From the NCBI GenBank assembly GCA_030601665.1, contig JAUWBP010000013.1:1-14242 (forward strand): a stretch of DNA of 14,242 nucleotides. Reading direction: 5' to 3'. Source of the stretch: Hadesarchaea archaeon. GTDB taxonomy: Archaea > Hadarchaeota > Hadarchaeia > Hadarchaeales > Hadarchaeaceae. Within the stretch, counting starts at the first letter, position 1. Every line of letters starts with the position of its first letter. The notes below the pieces were generated by a model. The model saw only the letters and a list, made by a program, of their open reading frames with translations. It was not told where the DNA came from and did no database searches. Position numbers and translations under genes: made by a program. This document shows, piece after piece, positions 6,212 to 13,323 of the stretch.

Positions 6212-7635
6212 TAGGTTCGAGCAATCAGCACACTAACTTTCGCCCGTTTGGAGCAAATTGGACAAGCACCAGCCGGAGCCCTACCATCGAATTCCTCTCC
6301 AAGCAGGTCCCAGCCCGTTTGCTCCTTTAGCGCCTCCCCGCACGCTTTTCCTCCGCACCAAGGCGCGCGGACTATCCCCCCGCGCTTCTGTATCACTCGC
6401 TTAATTGTCTCCGTGTCGGGGGCTTCCTTTATGGACGCGTGGAAGAGATTCCATGCTCGTTCGCGTAGGTCACCCGTGACTCCCTCCAGCAGTTGCTTGA
6501 CCTTGGTCTTGAGTACCCCTCTAGGAATCGCTTGTTTTTCACCAGTGTCGCGTCTGACTGCGGTCACCTGCTCCTTCTTCACGTCTTCGGGCCCCACCTC
6601 GAGCCTCAATGGGACCCCCCGGCGTTCCCAGTAGTAGAACTTGTTGCCGGGTCGGAGGTCGCGCTCGTCGAGATGAACCCTCAAGCCAGCTGCTGCGAGT
6701 TCGTTTTTGATTGCGGTTGCAATCTGCTCGACTGGTACTTCCCTGTCTTTGAATGGGATCGGCACAATCACGACTTGAATTGGCGCGATATGGGGTGGTA
6801 AGCATAGGCCAACATCGTCGCCGTGTGCCATCATCACCGCGGCTATCACCCGCTCGGAGACACCGTAGCAGGTCTGGTAGACATAGTGTTGTTTCCCGCC
6901 AAGGGCCTCGTACTTGAGTCCATATACCCTAGCAAAATTCTGCTCGAGGTTGTGGACCGTGCCTATTTGTAACGCCCGTCCATCTGGCGCCAGCGTGTCG
7001 AAGGCGATCGAGTACTTGGCGCCAGCGAAGGTATCCCACGGGGGGCGCTTGGTCACGACATAGGGCACACCGAGCTCGTCGAAGAAGCGCTTGTAAATGT
7101 TCACAGCCTCCAGCACTTGGGCCTCCGCCTCCTCGGACTTGGCGTGGGCGGTGTGAGCTTCCTTGAATGTCGTCACCTCTCGCAGCCTGATCATTGGTTT
7201 GGTCATCTTCGTTTCGTAGCGGAAGATATTGACGATCTGGTAGATCTTGATTGGGAGGTCGGCATGGGAGCGAATCCAGAGCGCGAACATGGGGTAAATG
7301 GAGGTCTCACTCGTCGGGCGCAACGCGAGCTTGACATCAAGCTTGTCCCGCCCGCCGTGCGTCACCCAGTAGACCTGCCCCTCGAACCCCCGGATGTGCT
7401 CAGCTTCCTTCCTGAAGATGTTTTCGGGGATGAGCTGGGGAAAGAGTACCTCTTGGTGGCCGCTCTGCTCGAGCAGCCCGCGCATGATCGCGAACACGGA
7501 ATTGCGAAGCTTCAGCCCGTGGGGGAGCCAGACGAAGAGCCCTTTAACCGGGTAGCGGGTCTCCATGATGTCGGCACTGCGCAAGATGCCGCTGAACCAC
7601 TCGCTGAAGTTGTGTTGCAAACGTTCGCGTTTCAT
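6208..7635 (-). CDS. proS: Prolyl-tRNA synthetase (archaeal/eukaryotic type)
   Basis: Class II synthetase that charges tRNA-Pro with proline in the cytosol. At 475 residues it is the compact archaeal/eukaryotic form without the bacterial editing insertion. Landmarks: TRYPVKGLFVWLP (26-38), LRPTSET (105-111), the class II core FRYETK (138-143) with REVTTFKEAHTAH (152-164), motif 3-like SERVIAAVMMAHGDD (260-274), an anticodon-binding domain at about 285-385, and a C-terminal zinc domain with C427, C432, C458 and C461 ending in RTY, as in other archaeal ProRS. The ATG is preceded on this strand by GGTGA with 7-bp spacing. It follows the M24 peptidase on the same strand after 83 bp. Its stop overlaps the PfkB stop by 4 bp. 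Confidence 0.97.
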   Translation of the reverse strand: MKRERLQHNFSEWFSGILRSADIMETRYPVKGLFVWLPHGLKLRNSVFAIMRGLLEQSGHQEVLFPQLIPENIFRKEAEHIRGFEGQVYWVTHGGRDKLDVKLALRPTSETSIYPMFALWIRSHADLPIKIYQIVNIFRYETKMTKPMIRLREVTTFKEAHTAHAKSEEAEAQVLEAVNIYKRFFDELGVPYVVTKRPPWDTFAGAKYSIAFDTLAPDGRALQIGTVHNLEQNFARVYGLKYEALGGKQHYVYQTCYGVSERVIAAVMMAHGDDVGLCLPPHIAPIQVVIVPIPFKDREVPVEQIATAIKNELAAAGLRVHLDERDLRPGNKFYYWERRGVPLRLEVGPEDVKKEQVTAVRRDTGEKQAIPRGVLKTKVKQLLEGVTGDLRERAWNLFHASIKEAPDTETIKRVIQKRGGIVRAPWCGGKACGEALKEQTGWDLLGEEFDGRAPAGACPICSKRAKVSVLIARTY

Positions 7636-7642
7636 ACCAATT

Positions 7643-7680
7643 TCACCAGCTTATATTTATTGAACTTGGTTTTAAATACA
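7643..7680 (-). promoter_or_regulatory. proS promoter and ribosome-binding site
   Basis: On the minus strand a TATA-like TGTATTTAAA (7680-7671) lies about 27 bp before a possible start near 7648, directly ahead of GGTGA (7647-7643) and the proS ATG. A second AT-rich stretch at 7660-7651 is too close to leave the ribosome-binding site in the message. This suggests proS has its own promoter and is not only read through from the M24 gene. Confidence 0.5.
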
Positions 7681-7718
7681 GACCGAAGATTTAGTCGTAA
7701 TCAAATGTATAATAGGAA

Positions 7719-8792
7719 TCATGGTTGTTTTGTGAGTAGCTTACACTTGCCTTTTGTCACCAGCACCATATCCTCCCAACGGGCGCCACCCAAACGTGGC
7801 ACATATATGCCGGGCTCGACGGTGATGACCATTCCCTTGCGCAAGATGTCTTTCGAGTCCGGAGCTAGACCTGGTGGTTCGTGAATCTCCGTACCGACGC
7901 CGTGCCCCATACCATGCGGGCAAAACTTGGCGTAGCCGGAGCTGGAAATCACAGCACGCGCGGCCCTGTCGACCTCTCTAACTTTCACACCATCACGAAC
8001 TCGCGCTATCCCAGAGGTCTGCGCATGCTTGACGATTTCAATCAGCTTGAGCTGTTTTTTGGTCGGCGAAAGGGCAAAGGTCCGCGTCATGTCGGAGGCG
8101 TAGCCTTCACAGGTGGCCCCCAAATCGATGACCAAGAGATCGCCACGCTTCAGCCGTTTCCTCGTCACGCTAGCATGGGGTAACCAAGAATTTCTGCCAG
8201 ATGCGACAATCGTAGGAAATGGCGTACCTTCGGAGCCAGCTATTCTCATCTCGCGCTCGGCTTCCGCGGCAACCTCCAGCTCGGTTCGACCAACCGCGAC
8301 CGACTCCGCTGCACAACGCATGCCATTCATAGCTATCTTTGCAGCCCTTTGCAGCAAGGTCACTTCTTCCTTCGACTTTATCTTCCGGAGCTTGAGCATG
8401 AGTTCTGGTAGCTCGCGGTAGCTCGCGGCGTGGGCAGCCCGCAATTTCCGCACGAACTCCCTCCCACCGCGATCGTAGCCAACGGCTCGGGTACCGAACT
8501 CTCGCAGGCAATCAGCGAGGAGTTGCCGGGGCTCGCAAAAGCTTACCCGCTCTCCGGGGCGCAGGGGGGCCCTCCACCTTGAAAAGGCCCGAACATCGCG
8601 AATCCAGCCTTCTCTCTTGGCTTGGTCGAGCTCGAGCCTGCTGCAGATGAGCACGGGAGCTCCATCGACAGGGACGATCACCACCTTTGCCGCCGTCGTA
8701 CCCGCCAAGTAGCGGGTGTTCTGGATGGCTAGAAATGCGTCCAGTCCACGTTTAACAAGTTCAACCTTCAATTTCCTAATGCGCTCTCTCAA
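7719..8792 (-). CDS. M24 family metallopeptidase, Xaa-Pro aminopeptidase/dipeptidase type
   Basis: A 357-residue 'pita-bread' dinuclear metallopeptidase, most likely cutting Xaa-Pro bonds in short peptides and so recycling proline. The N-terminal creatinase-like domain spans about 1-130 and includes NTRYLAGTT (25-33). The catalytic domain carries all five metal ligands: D223 (VIDLGA), D234 (SDMTRTF), H297 (GMGHGVG), E326 (VEPGIY) and E340 (RWEDMVLV). H206 and H304 (EIHEPPG) match the family's substrate-side histidines. The start is TTG at 8792; the frame is closed two codons upstream and GGGTTG lies just before, so no longer start is possible. No signal peptide is seen, so it is cytosolic. 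It is divergent from the methyltransferase (48 bp gap) and upstream of proS on the same strand. Methionine aminopeptidase is unlikely given the N-terminal domain. Confidence 0.92.
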   Translation of the reverse strand: MRERIRKLKVELVKRGLDAFLAIQNTRYLAGTTAAKVVIVPVDGAPVLICSRLELDQAKREGWIRDVRAFSRWRAPLRPGERVSFCEPRQLLADCLREFGTRAVGYDRGGREFVRKLRAAHAASYRELPELMLKLRKIKSKEEVTLLQRAAKIAMNGMRCAAESVAVGRTELEVAAEAEREMRIAGSEGTPFPTIVASGRNSWLPHASVTRKRLKRGDLLVIDLGATCEGYASDMTRTFALSPTKKQLKLIEIVKHAQTSGIARVRDGVKVREVDRAARAVISSSGYAKFCPHGMGHGVGTEIHEPPGLAPDSKDILRKGMVITVEPGIYVPRLGGARWEDMVLVTKGKCKLLTKQP

Positions 8793-8840
8793 ATTTCAAC
8801 CCGCTCAAGCTTTAGGCTGCGGGGTAAAAAATGTTCTCCG

Positions 8841-9371
8841 ATGGTCGCTCGCAAACTCGAGCTGAGACGACGTTACGGCGAAACCGCGTCCATGTATGAA
8901 CGGCGTTACGAGCAAATCCAGCGCGAGAAGTACGAAATCGTCACTGAGAATCTCCCCCAGGTTAGTAAAGTTCTCGACTTGGGTTGCGGGACGGGTATGC
9001 TCTTAAACGAACTTGCGCGGCGAAGCGGGTTCGTGGTCGGCATAGATTCATCTCCCGAGATGTTGGAGCTGGCGAGGAAACGGAGGGGTAACGCGGCGCT
9101 CGTGCTCGCGGATGCCGATCACTTGCCGTTCGCCGATCGCAGCTTTGATGCGGTGGTCTCAGTAACCCTTCTTCAGAACATGCCGAGTCCAGCGGCTACG
9201 GTGCGAGAGATCGCGAGGGTCACAAAGCCCGAGGGGATCGTGATCATGACTACCCTCAAGCACAAACACTCGCTAGGCGAGCTTGAGCGCTGGATTCGGA
9301 CAGCTGGTTTCAAGCCGCTTAGTTCAGGTGGGGTTGGTAGGGAAGATGTCTTTTGCATCGCGAGACGATAG
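8841..9371 (+). CDS. Class I SAM-dependent methyltransferase, substrate unknown
   Basis: A 176-residue Rossmann-type methyltransferase of the UbiE/Methyltransf_11 kind. Motif I VLDLGCGTG (44-52) binds SAM, the acidic end of strand 2 is GID (67-69), ADADHLPFAD (90-99) is motif II-like, and SFDAVVSVTLLQNM (101-114) and LKPEG-type VTKPEGIVIM (127-136) follow. The N-terminal YGETASMYERRYEQ helix is typical of small-molecule methyltransferases. There is no added substrate domain, so the acceptor cannot be named. The ATG at 8841 is used; an ATG at 8831 is out of frame and soon stops. GGGGT is about 16 bp upstream, too far for a normal ribosome-binding site, so initiation may be weak or leaderless. 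It ends 38 bp before the nicotinamidase. Confidence 0.88.
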   Translation: MVARKLELRRRYGETASMYERRYEQIQREKYEIVTENLPQVSKVLDLGCGTGMLLNELARRSGFVVGIDSSPEMLELARKRRGNAALVLADADHLPFADRSFDAVVSVTLLQNMPSPAATVREIARVTKPEGIVIMTTLKHKHSLGELERWIRTAGFKPLSSGGVGREDVFCIARR

Positions 9372-9377
9372 CTGAAG

Positions 9378-9385
9378 TTTTTATG
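9378..9385 (+). promoter_or_regulatory. TATA-like box for a leaderless nicotinamidase transcript
   Basis: TTTTTATG lies with its centre about 28 bp before the ATG at 9410. That is the usual archaeal TATA-to-start distance, so the transcript would begin at or within a few bases of the start codon. This makes a separate promoter for the downstream operon likely. Confidence 0.45.
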
Positions 9386-9409
9386 CTTTGGCCTAAACTT
9401 TATTGAGGG

Positions 9410-9958
9410 ATGCGATTGAAGCTAGCCGTTATCGTGATCGACATGCTCAAAGATTTCGTTGGGGGTAAGTTGGGATTTGAGCGGGCCAAGGCGATAGTCC
9501 CAAACATCAGACGATTGCTCGATTTCGCCCACAAGCGAGGCGTTGCAGTAATCTACGTCTGCGACGCCCACTCACATGAGGATCCCGAACTCAAACTGTG
9601 GGGGGAACACGCAATGGCCGGGAGCGAGGGTGCGCAGGTGGTACCAGAACTCAAGCCCACGAAAAAGGACAGCGTTCTAGAAAAGCGTGCCTACGACATC
9701 TTCTTTAATACGGAACTGGATGAGATGCTTCGCGGGATAGGCGTGAAGAGGCTCTTGCTAACGGGCGTGGTGACTGAAATCTGCGTACAAAACTCCGCCG
9801 CCGGGGCATTCCTCCGAGGTTATGAGGTAACGGTGGCCAAGGATTGCGTGGCCTCTCCAGACGAGAGTGCCCACCGGGCCTCGCTCGAGTACATGAAGCG
9901 CATTTACGGAGCAAGGATAACCACCTCGAAAGAGTTCATTAAAAGCGGGGGGGGATGA
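9410..9958 (+). CDS. Nicotinamidase (isochorismatase-family hydrolase)
   Basis: Cytosolic amidohydrolase that turns nicotinamide into nicotinate and ammonia, the first step of NAD salvage. The 182-residue length matches archaeal nicotinamidases. The catalytic triad is visible: D11 (VIDMLKDF), K92 (EKRAYDIFF) and C125 (GVVTEICVQNS). The metal site is also present as D52, H54 and H67 (CDAHSHEDP, GEHAMAG), which separates it from plain isochorismatases. A TATA-like box about 28 bp upstream suggests a leaderless ATG at 9410. A TTG at 9416 after GAGGG is an alternative start. The gene ends in Gly codons making a run of eight G, which can act as the ribosome-binding site for the next gene one base downstream. 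The pairing with NAPRTase makes the functional call firm. Confidence 0.92.
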   Translation: MRLKLAVIVIDMLKDFVGGKLGFERAKAIVPNIRRLLDFAHKRGVAVIYVCDAHSHEDPELKLWGEHAMAGSEGAQVVPELKPTKKDSVLEKRAYDIFFNTELDEMLRGIGVKRLLLTGVVTEICVQNSAAGAFLRGYEVTVAKDCVASPDESAHRASLEYMKRIYGARITTSKEFIKSGGG

Positions 9959-9959
9959 G

Positions 9960-11153
9960 GTGCGATCTTTCCATGTGGCATCGGATGAAGAGATCAAGCG
10001 CGGCAGAACAACTGATGTTTACTTCGCACGCACTAAGCAAATCCTCGACGCCAAAGGGTTAAACAAGGTCAAAGTCGTTGCCGAGGTGACGGCGAATAAC
10101 TTGCCGCGCGATTGGCAGTGGGGGGTGCTCTGTGGAGTCGATGAGGTCGCCAAGCTTTTTGAAGGTCACTCCGTCGATGTTTACGCGATGCCAGAGGGAA
10201 GCGTCTTCCGCCCGCAGGACCACCGTGGGATGCGGATACCCGTGGTAGTGATCGAGGGACCCTACGGGGAGTTCTGCGAGCTCGAGACACCCTTGTTGGG
10301 GTTGCTCTGTCAAGTCTCTGGGATGGCGACGATGGCAGCTAGGATAAGAAAAATCGTCGGCAACAAACTCCTCGTATCTTTCGGTATCCGGCGAGCGCAC
10401 CCGGCACTCGCCCCCTTGCTCGACCGCACTGCTTACATTGGGGGGTTCGATGGGGTTTCGAGCTTGGTAGGGGCGAAGGCAATCGGGAAGGAACCGATGG
10501 GTACGATGCCCCACTCCTTAGTGGTAGCATTCGGCGATCAGGTCAAGGCTTGGCGAGCGTTCGACGAGGTGATGCCCCAGAAGGTACCCCGGATAGTGCT
10601 TGTGGACACCTACTTTGATGAAAAAATTGAGTCACTCATGGCAGCTGAGGCACTCGGCAAGCGGTTGCACGGCGTTAGGCTAGATACTCCAGGCTCGAGG
10701 AAAGGCGATTTTGCGGAAATAGTTAGGGAGGTCCGGTGGGAGCTCGATATCAGGGGCTATGGTCACGTCAAGATAATGGTTTCTGGAGGGGTTGGTGATG
10801 ATAACATAAAGGGTCTAGCCGAGGCCGGAGCTGATGGTTTTGGTGTCGGGACCTCGATAACCAATTCACCGACAATCGATTTCGCGATGGACATCGTCGA
10901 GCTTAAGGGCAAACCGGTTGCAAAACGCGGGAAGCTTGGGGGCCGAAAACGGGTGTGGAGGTGCCAGAAATGCTTGACGGACGTGCTTCTGCCGGCCCGC
11001 AAGTCATCCCATAGGTGCCCGAGCTGTGGGGGAAAAACAAGACCGGTTTTAGTTCCCTTGATTAAAAAAGGAAAAATTGTCGAAAAGCTTCCTTCGGCAG
11101 ATGAAATACGGAAACGAGTTCTTGCACAACTCGAGAAATTGGAACCGCTCTAG
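9960..11153 (+). CDS. Nicotinate phosphoribosyltransferase, short archaeal form with C-terminal zinc ribbon
   Basis: Converts nicotinate and PRPP to nicotinate mononucleotide, the second step of nicotinamide salvage. The 397-residue length is that of the archaeal short NAPRTase, not bacterial PncB. Landmarks include an N-terminal TTDVYF (17-22), ELETPLLGLL (107-116), the SFGIRRAHP substrate loop (140-148), GTMPHSLVVAFGD (181-193), LVDTYF (214-219), RLDTPGSRKGD (240-250), and the phosphate-binding MVSGGVGDDNI and GFGVGTSI (273-283, 293-300). The C-terminus adds a zinc ribbon (C335, C338, C353, C356), a feature known in the Thermoplasma enzyme. The start is GTG one base after the nicotinamidase stop. 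The stop overlaps the proB ribosome-binding site, so the operon is tightly coupled. Confidence 0.95.
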   Translation: MRSFHVASDEEIKRGRTTDVYFARTKQILDAKGLNKVKVVAEVTANNLPRDWQWGVLCGVDEVAKLFEGHSVDVYAMPEGSVFRPQDHRGMRIPVVVIEGPYGEFCELETPLLGLLCQVSGMATMAARIRKIVGNKLLVSFGIRRAHPALAPLLDRTAYIGGFDGVSSLVGAKAIGKEPMGTMPHSLVVAFGDQVKAWRAFDEVMPQKVPRIVLVDTYFDEKIESLMAAEALGKRLHGVRLDTPGSRKGDFAEIVREVRWELDIRGYGHVKIMVSGGVGDDNIKGLAEAGADGFGVGTSITNSPTIDFAMDIVELKGKPVAKRGKLGGRKRVWRCQKCLTDVLLPARKSSHRCPSCGGKTRPVLVPLIKKGKIVEKLPSADEIRKRVLAQLEKLEPL

Positions 11154-11158
11154 GAGGT
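11153..11158 (+). promoter_or_regulatory. proB ribosome-binding site
   Basis: GGAGGT overlaps the last base of the NAPRTase stop. It lies 2 bp before an ATG at 11161 and 5 bp before a second ATG at 11164. The spacing favours 11164, and ATG codons further upstream would lie inside the NAPRTase gene. Confidence 0.65.
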
Positions 11159-11163
11159 CAATG

Positions 11164-11973
11164 ATGGTTCTTAAAAAAGAGAGGAAGATTCTTCCCAAGG
11201 CAAGGCGAATCGTGGTGAAGATTGGTACGAGTAGTATCACCGACAAACGCTTTAGACTCGACCCCCGCAAGATCGGGAAGCTCGTCGAGGAATCCATGAG
11301 GCTGCGCGCGCGTGGGAAGGAGATCATCATCGTTTCGTCGGGCGCCATAGGTGCTGGAGTGGGGCGCTTAAACCTAGAGCGACGACCTCGGGATATGTCT
11401 TCGCTGCAGGCGGCCGCAGCCGTAGGGCAGGGGGTTCTGATGCAAGTCTACTCGAAGTACTTTGGAGAGTACGAGCAGCCCGCGGCACAGATGCTGCTGA
11501 CGGGGGAGGACTTCACGGACCCCAGGCGATATCGGAATTTCAAGAACGCCCTCGCTACCCTGCTCAAGTGGGGGGTGGTTCCAATCGTGAACGAAAACGA
11601 CAGCGTAGAGGTTGAGGAGATAAGACTCGGTGATAACGATACTCTTTCCGCGCACGTGGCTGTAGGGGCAAACGCCGACCTACTCGTAGTCCTCTCAGAT
11701 GTTGGGGGGCTCTACGCAGGCTACTCGGGCAAGGGGAGACGGGGGAGGCTCATTCGAACGGTTGAGCGGGTGACGCCGAAGGTAGAGCGGCTGGCGGGCA
11801 GAGCCTCCCGTGGTTTTGGCGGTATGCTTACCAAAGTCAGGGCCACCAAAATTGCGACATCGGCGGGAATACCCGTAGTGATAGCCAATGGCGAGGAAGA
11901 GCATGTGCTCGAGCGCGTGGTGGCGGGCGAGGAGATAGGGACGATTTTCTTGCCGGAGAGGAAGAAGAAATGA
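11164..11973 (+). CDS. proB: Glutamate 5-kinase (no PUA domain)
   Basis: Phosphorylates glutamate to gamma-glutamyl phosphate, the first step of proline synthesis. From the ATG at 11164 it is 269 residues, an amino-acid-kinase domain alone; the C-terminal PUA domain of many bacterial ProB proteins is absent. Motifs seen: VVKIGTSSIT (17-26), IVSSGAIGAG (56-65), PIVNENDSV (140-148), the RLGDNDTLSAHVA stretch (154-166), LSDVGGLY (177-184) and GFGGMLTKVRAT (217-228). GGAGGT is just upstream and the preceding NAPRTase gene ends 10 bp before. Its stop overlaps the proA start as ATGA, a sign of translational coupling. Feedback inhibition by proline, usual for the kinase, cannot be judged from sequence. 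Confidence 0.95.
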   Translation: MVLKKERKILPKARRIVVKIGTSSITDKRFRLDPRKIGKLVEESMRLRARGKEIIIVSSGAIGAGVGRLNLERRPRDMSSLQAAAAVGQGVLMQVYSKYFGEYEQPAAQMLLTGEDFTDPRRYRNFKNALATLLKWGVVPIVNENDSVEVEEIRLGDNDTLSAHVAVGANADLLVVLSDVGGLYAGYSGKGRRGRLIRTVERVTPKVERLAGRASRGFGGMLTKVRATKIATSAGIPVVIANGEEEHVLERVVAGEEIGTIFLPERKKK

Positions 11974-13310
11974 TTGGGGTAGTTTCAAAAGCGATGGCCG
12001 CTCGCAGGGCATCGCTCGAGCTCGCGAACGTTTCAACCGAGGCGAAAAATACAGCACTCCTTAAAATCGCGTCGGCCATCTCCAAGAACAAGAGAGCGCT
12101 GTTAAGAGCAAACGCTAGAGATGTCGGGGATGCTGAGCGTCTCTTGAAGCGTGGGAGGCTCTCGAGGGCTTTCTTTCATAGGCTCAAACTCAATGACGTC
12201 AAGTTGCGCAGCATAGAGAGGATGATCGAAAGCGTTGCAAAGCTCGATGATCCGATAGGGAGAACGTTTTACGCGAAGGAGCTCGACCGCGGGCTGGAGC
12301 TCTACAAAGTTTCTTGCCCGCTCGGAGTGGTCGGGGCGATCTTCGAGGCTAGACCCGACGTGCTCCCTCAGATTTCGGCGCTTTGCCTCAAGTCGGGGAA
12401 CGCCGTCATCCTCAAGGGGGGCAAGGAGGCGAAGCGCTCGAACCAAGCTCTTTTCAAGGTTATCCGAGATGCGACCGAGAAGGCTGGAATCCCGCGCGGG
12501 TGGATCCAGCTCATCGAGGCGAGGCGGGAGGTGCGGGAGTTGCTTGGCTTGGACGAATATCTCGATTTGCTGTTGCCCCGCGGGAGCAAGCAATTTGTAA
12601 AATACATCCAAGAAAACACGCGCATCCCCGTGCTCGGTCACGCTGAGGGGGTGTGTCACGTTTACGTTGACGAGCGCGCCGATCTCAATCAAGCGTTGGA
12701 AGTGTGTTATGACGCAAAGGTTCAGTATCCCGCTGTCTGCAATGCGGTCGAGACCCTGCTCGTGCATCGCGCCATCGCGTCCCGCTTTCTACCCGGGATT
12801 GCGGAGAGGTATCACGAGGCCGGGGTTGAAATCCGTGGTTGTGAGCGAACGCGAAGGATACTGCGGGGCATCAAGCGAGCGACGGAGCGGGACTGGCGGA
12901 CGGAATACCTAGACTTGATAATCTCGATCAAAATTGTTGGCGGCATCGAGGAGGCGATTGAGCACATCAACACTTACGGATCGAAGCACACCGACGCGAT
13001 AGTCACCCGAAATCGGAAAGCTGCGCTCAGGTTCATGACAGGGGTTGATTCCTCGAGTGTCATGCTTAACGCTTCAACCCGGTTCAGCGATGGCTATCGC
13101 TACGGCCTGGGGGCAGAAGTTGGGATAAGCACCGGTAAAGTTCACGCGCGGGGACCAGTCGGGCTCGAGGGACTGACGACCTCCAAATTTTATCTCTTAG
13201 GCGGTGGGCATGTGGTTGCTACCTACCTAGGACCTAGCGCGAAACCATTTACCCATCGGCCACTTCCTAAGCGTTGGAGCGACATCCTGCGGGGCCTCGA
13301 AAAGACTTGA
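11970..13310 (+). CDS. proA: Gamma-glutamyl phosphate reductase
   Basis: NADPH-dependent reductase of the aldehyde dehydrogenase superfamily that turns gamma-glutamyl phosphate into glutamate 5-semialdehyde, the precursor that cyclises on the way to proline. The 446-residue length is near the usual ~415-430 with a slightly longer C-terminus. Landmarks: PLGVVGAIFEARPDVLPQ (117-134), CLKSGNAVILKGGKEA (139-154), LLLPRGS (200-206), PVLGHAEGVCHVY (220-232), the catalytic cysteine C257 in YPAVCNAVET, and the C-terminal NASTRFSDGYRYGLGAEVG pattern. The ATG overlaps the proB stop by 4 bp. No proC is visible nearby, so the final reduction must be encoded elsewhere or the semialdehyde used differently. 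Confidence 0.96.
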   Translation: MIGVVSKAMAARRASLELANVSTEAKNTALLKIASAISKNKRALLRANARDVGDAERLLKRGRLSRAFFHRLKLNDVKLRSIERMIESVAKLDDPIGRTFYAKELDRGLELYKVSCPLGVVGAIFEARPDVLPQISALCLKSGNAVILKGGKEAKRSNQALFKVIRDATEKAGIPRGWIQLIEARREVRELLGLDEYLDLLLPRGSKQFVKYIQENTRIPVLGHAEGVCHVYVDERADLNQALEVCYDAKVQYPAVCNAVETLLVHRAIASRFLPGIAERYHEAGVEIRGCERTRRILRGIKRATERDWRTEYLDLIISIKIVGGIEEAIEHINTYGSKHTDAIVTRNRKAALRFMTGVDSSSVMLNASTRFSDGYRYGLGAEVGISTGKVHARGPVGLEGLTTSKFYLLGGGHVVATYLGPSAKPFTHRPLPKRWSDILRGLEKT

Positions 13311-13313
13311 TTC

Positions 13314-13318
13314 GGGTG
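13314..13318 (+). promoter_or_regulatory. Ribosome-binding site deciding a GTG start
   Basis: GGGTG ends 5 bp before the GTG at 13324 and lies in the 13-bp gap after proA. It supports the GTG, which also gives the expected short lead-in to the GGTFD nucleotide-binding motif. Confidence 0.5.
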
Positions 13319-13323
13319 CTATC

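Noticed and set aside
6187..6212. Repeated GGCTTTTA/GAGCTTTTAA near the end of the PfkB gene as a terminator or repeat.
   Set aside because: It is coding, short, and lacks the longer T-run expected of an archaeal terminator.
7117..7884. Long open frame on the plus strand opposite proS and the M24 gene (255 codons).
   Set aside because: It crosses two well-supported genes and their intergenic gap in antisense and shows no domain or plausible start signal.
10059..10514. Minus-strand open frame opposite the NAPRTase gene.
   Set aside because: Antisense shadow of a conserved enzyme; low-complexity composition and no motif.
11077..11163. Upstream in-frame ATG extending proB into the NAPRTase gene.
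   Set aside because: The extension is out-of-frame NAPRTase sequence, while GGAGGT directly precedes the ATG pair at 11161/11164.
12102..12767. Long open frame on the minus strand opposite proA (221 codons).
   Set aside because: It is fully antisense to a strongly conserved proA, has no recognisable domain, and is explained by the GC-rich codon pattern of the coding strand.
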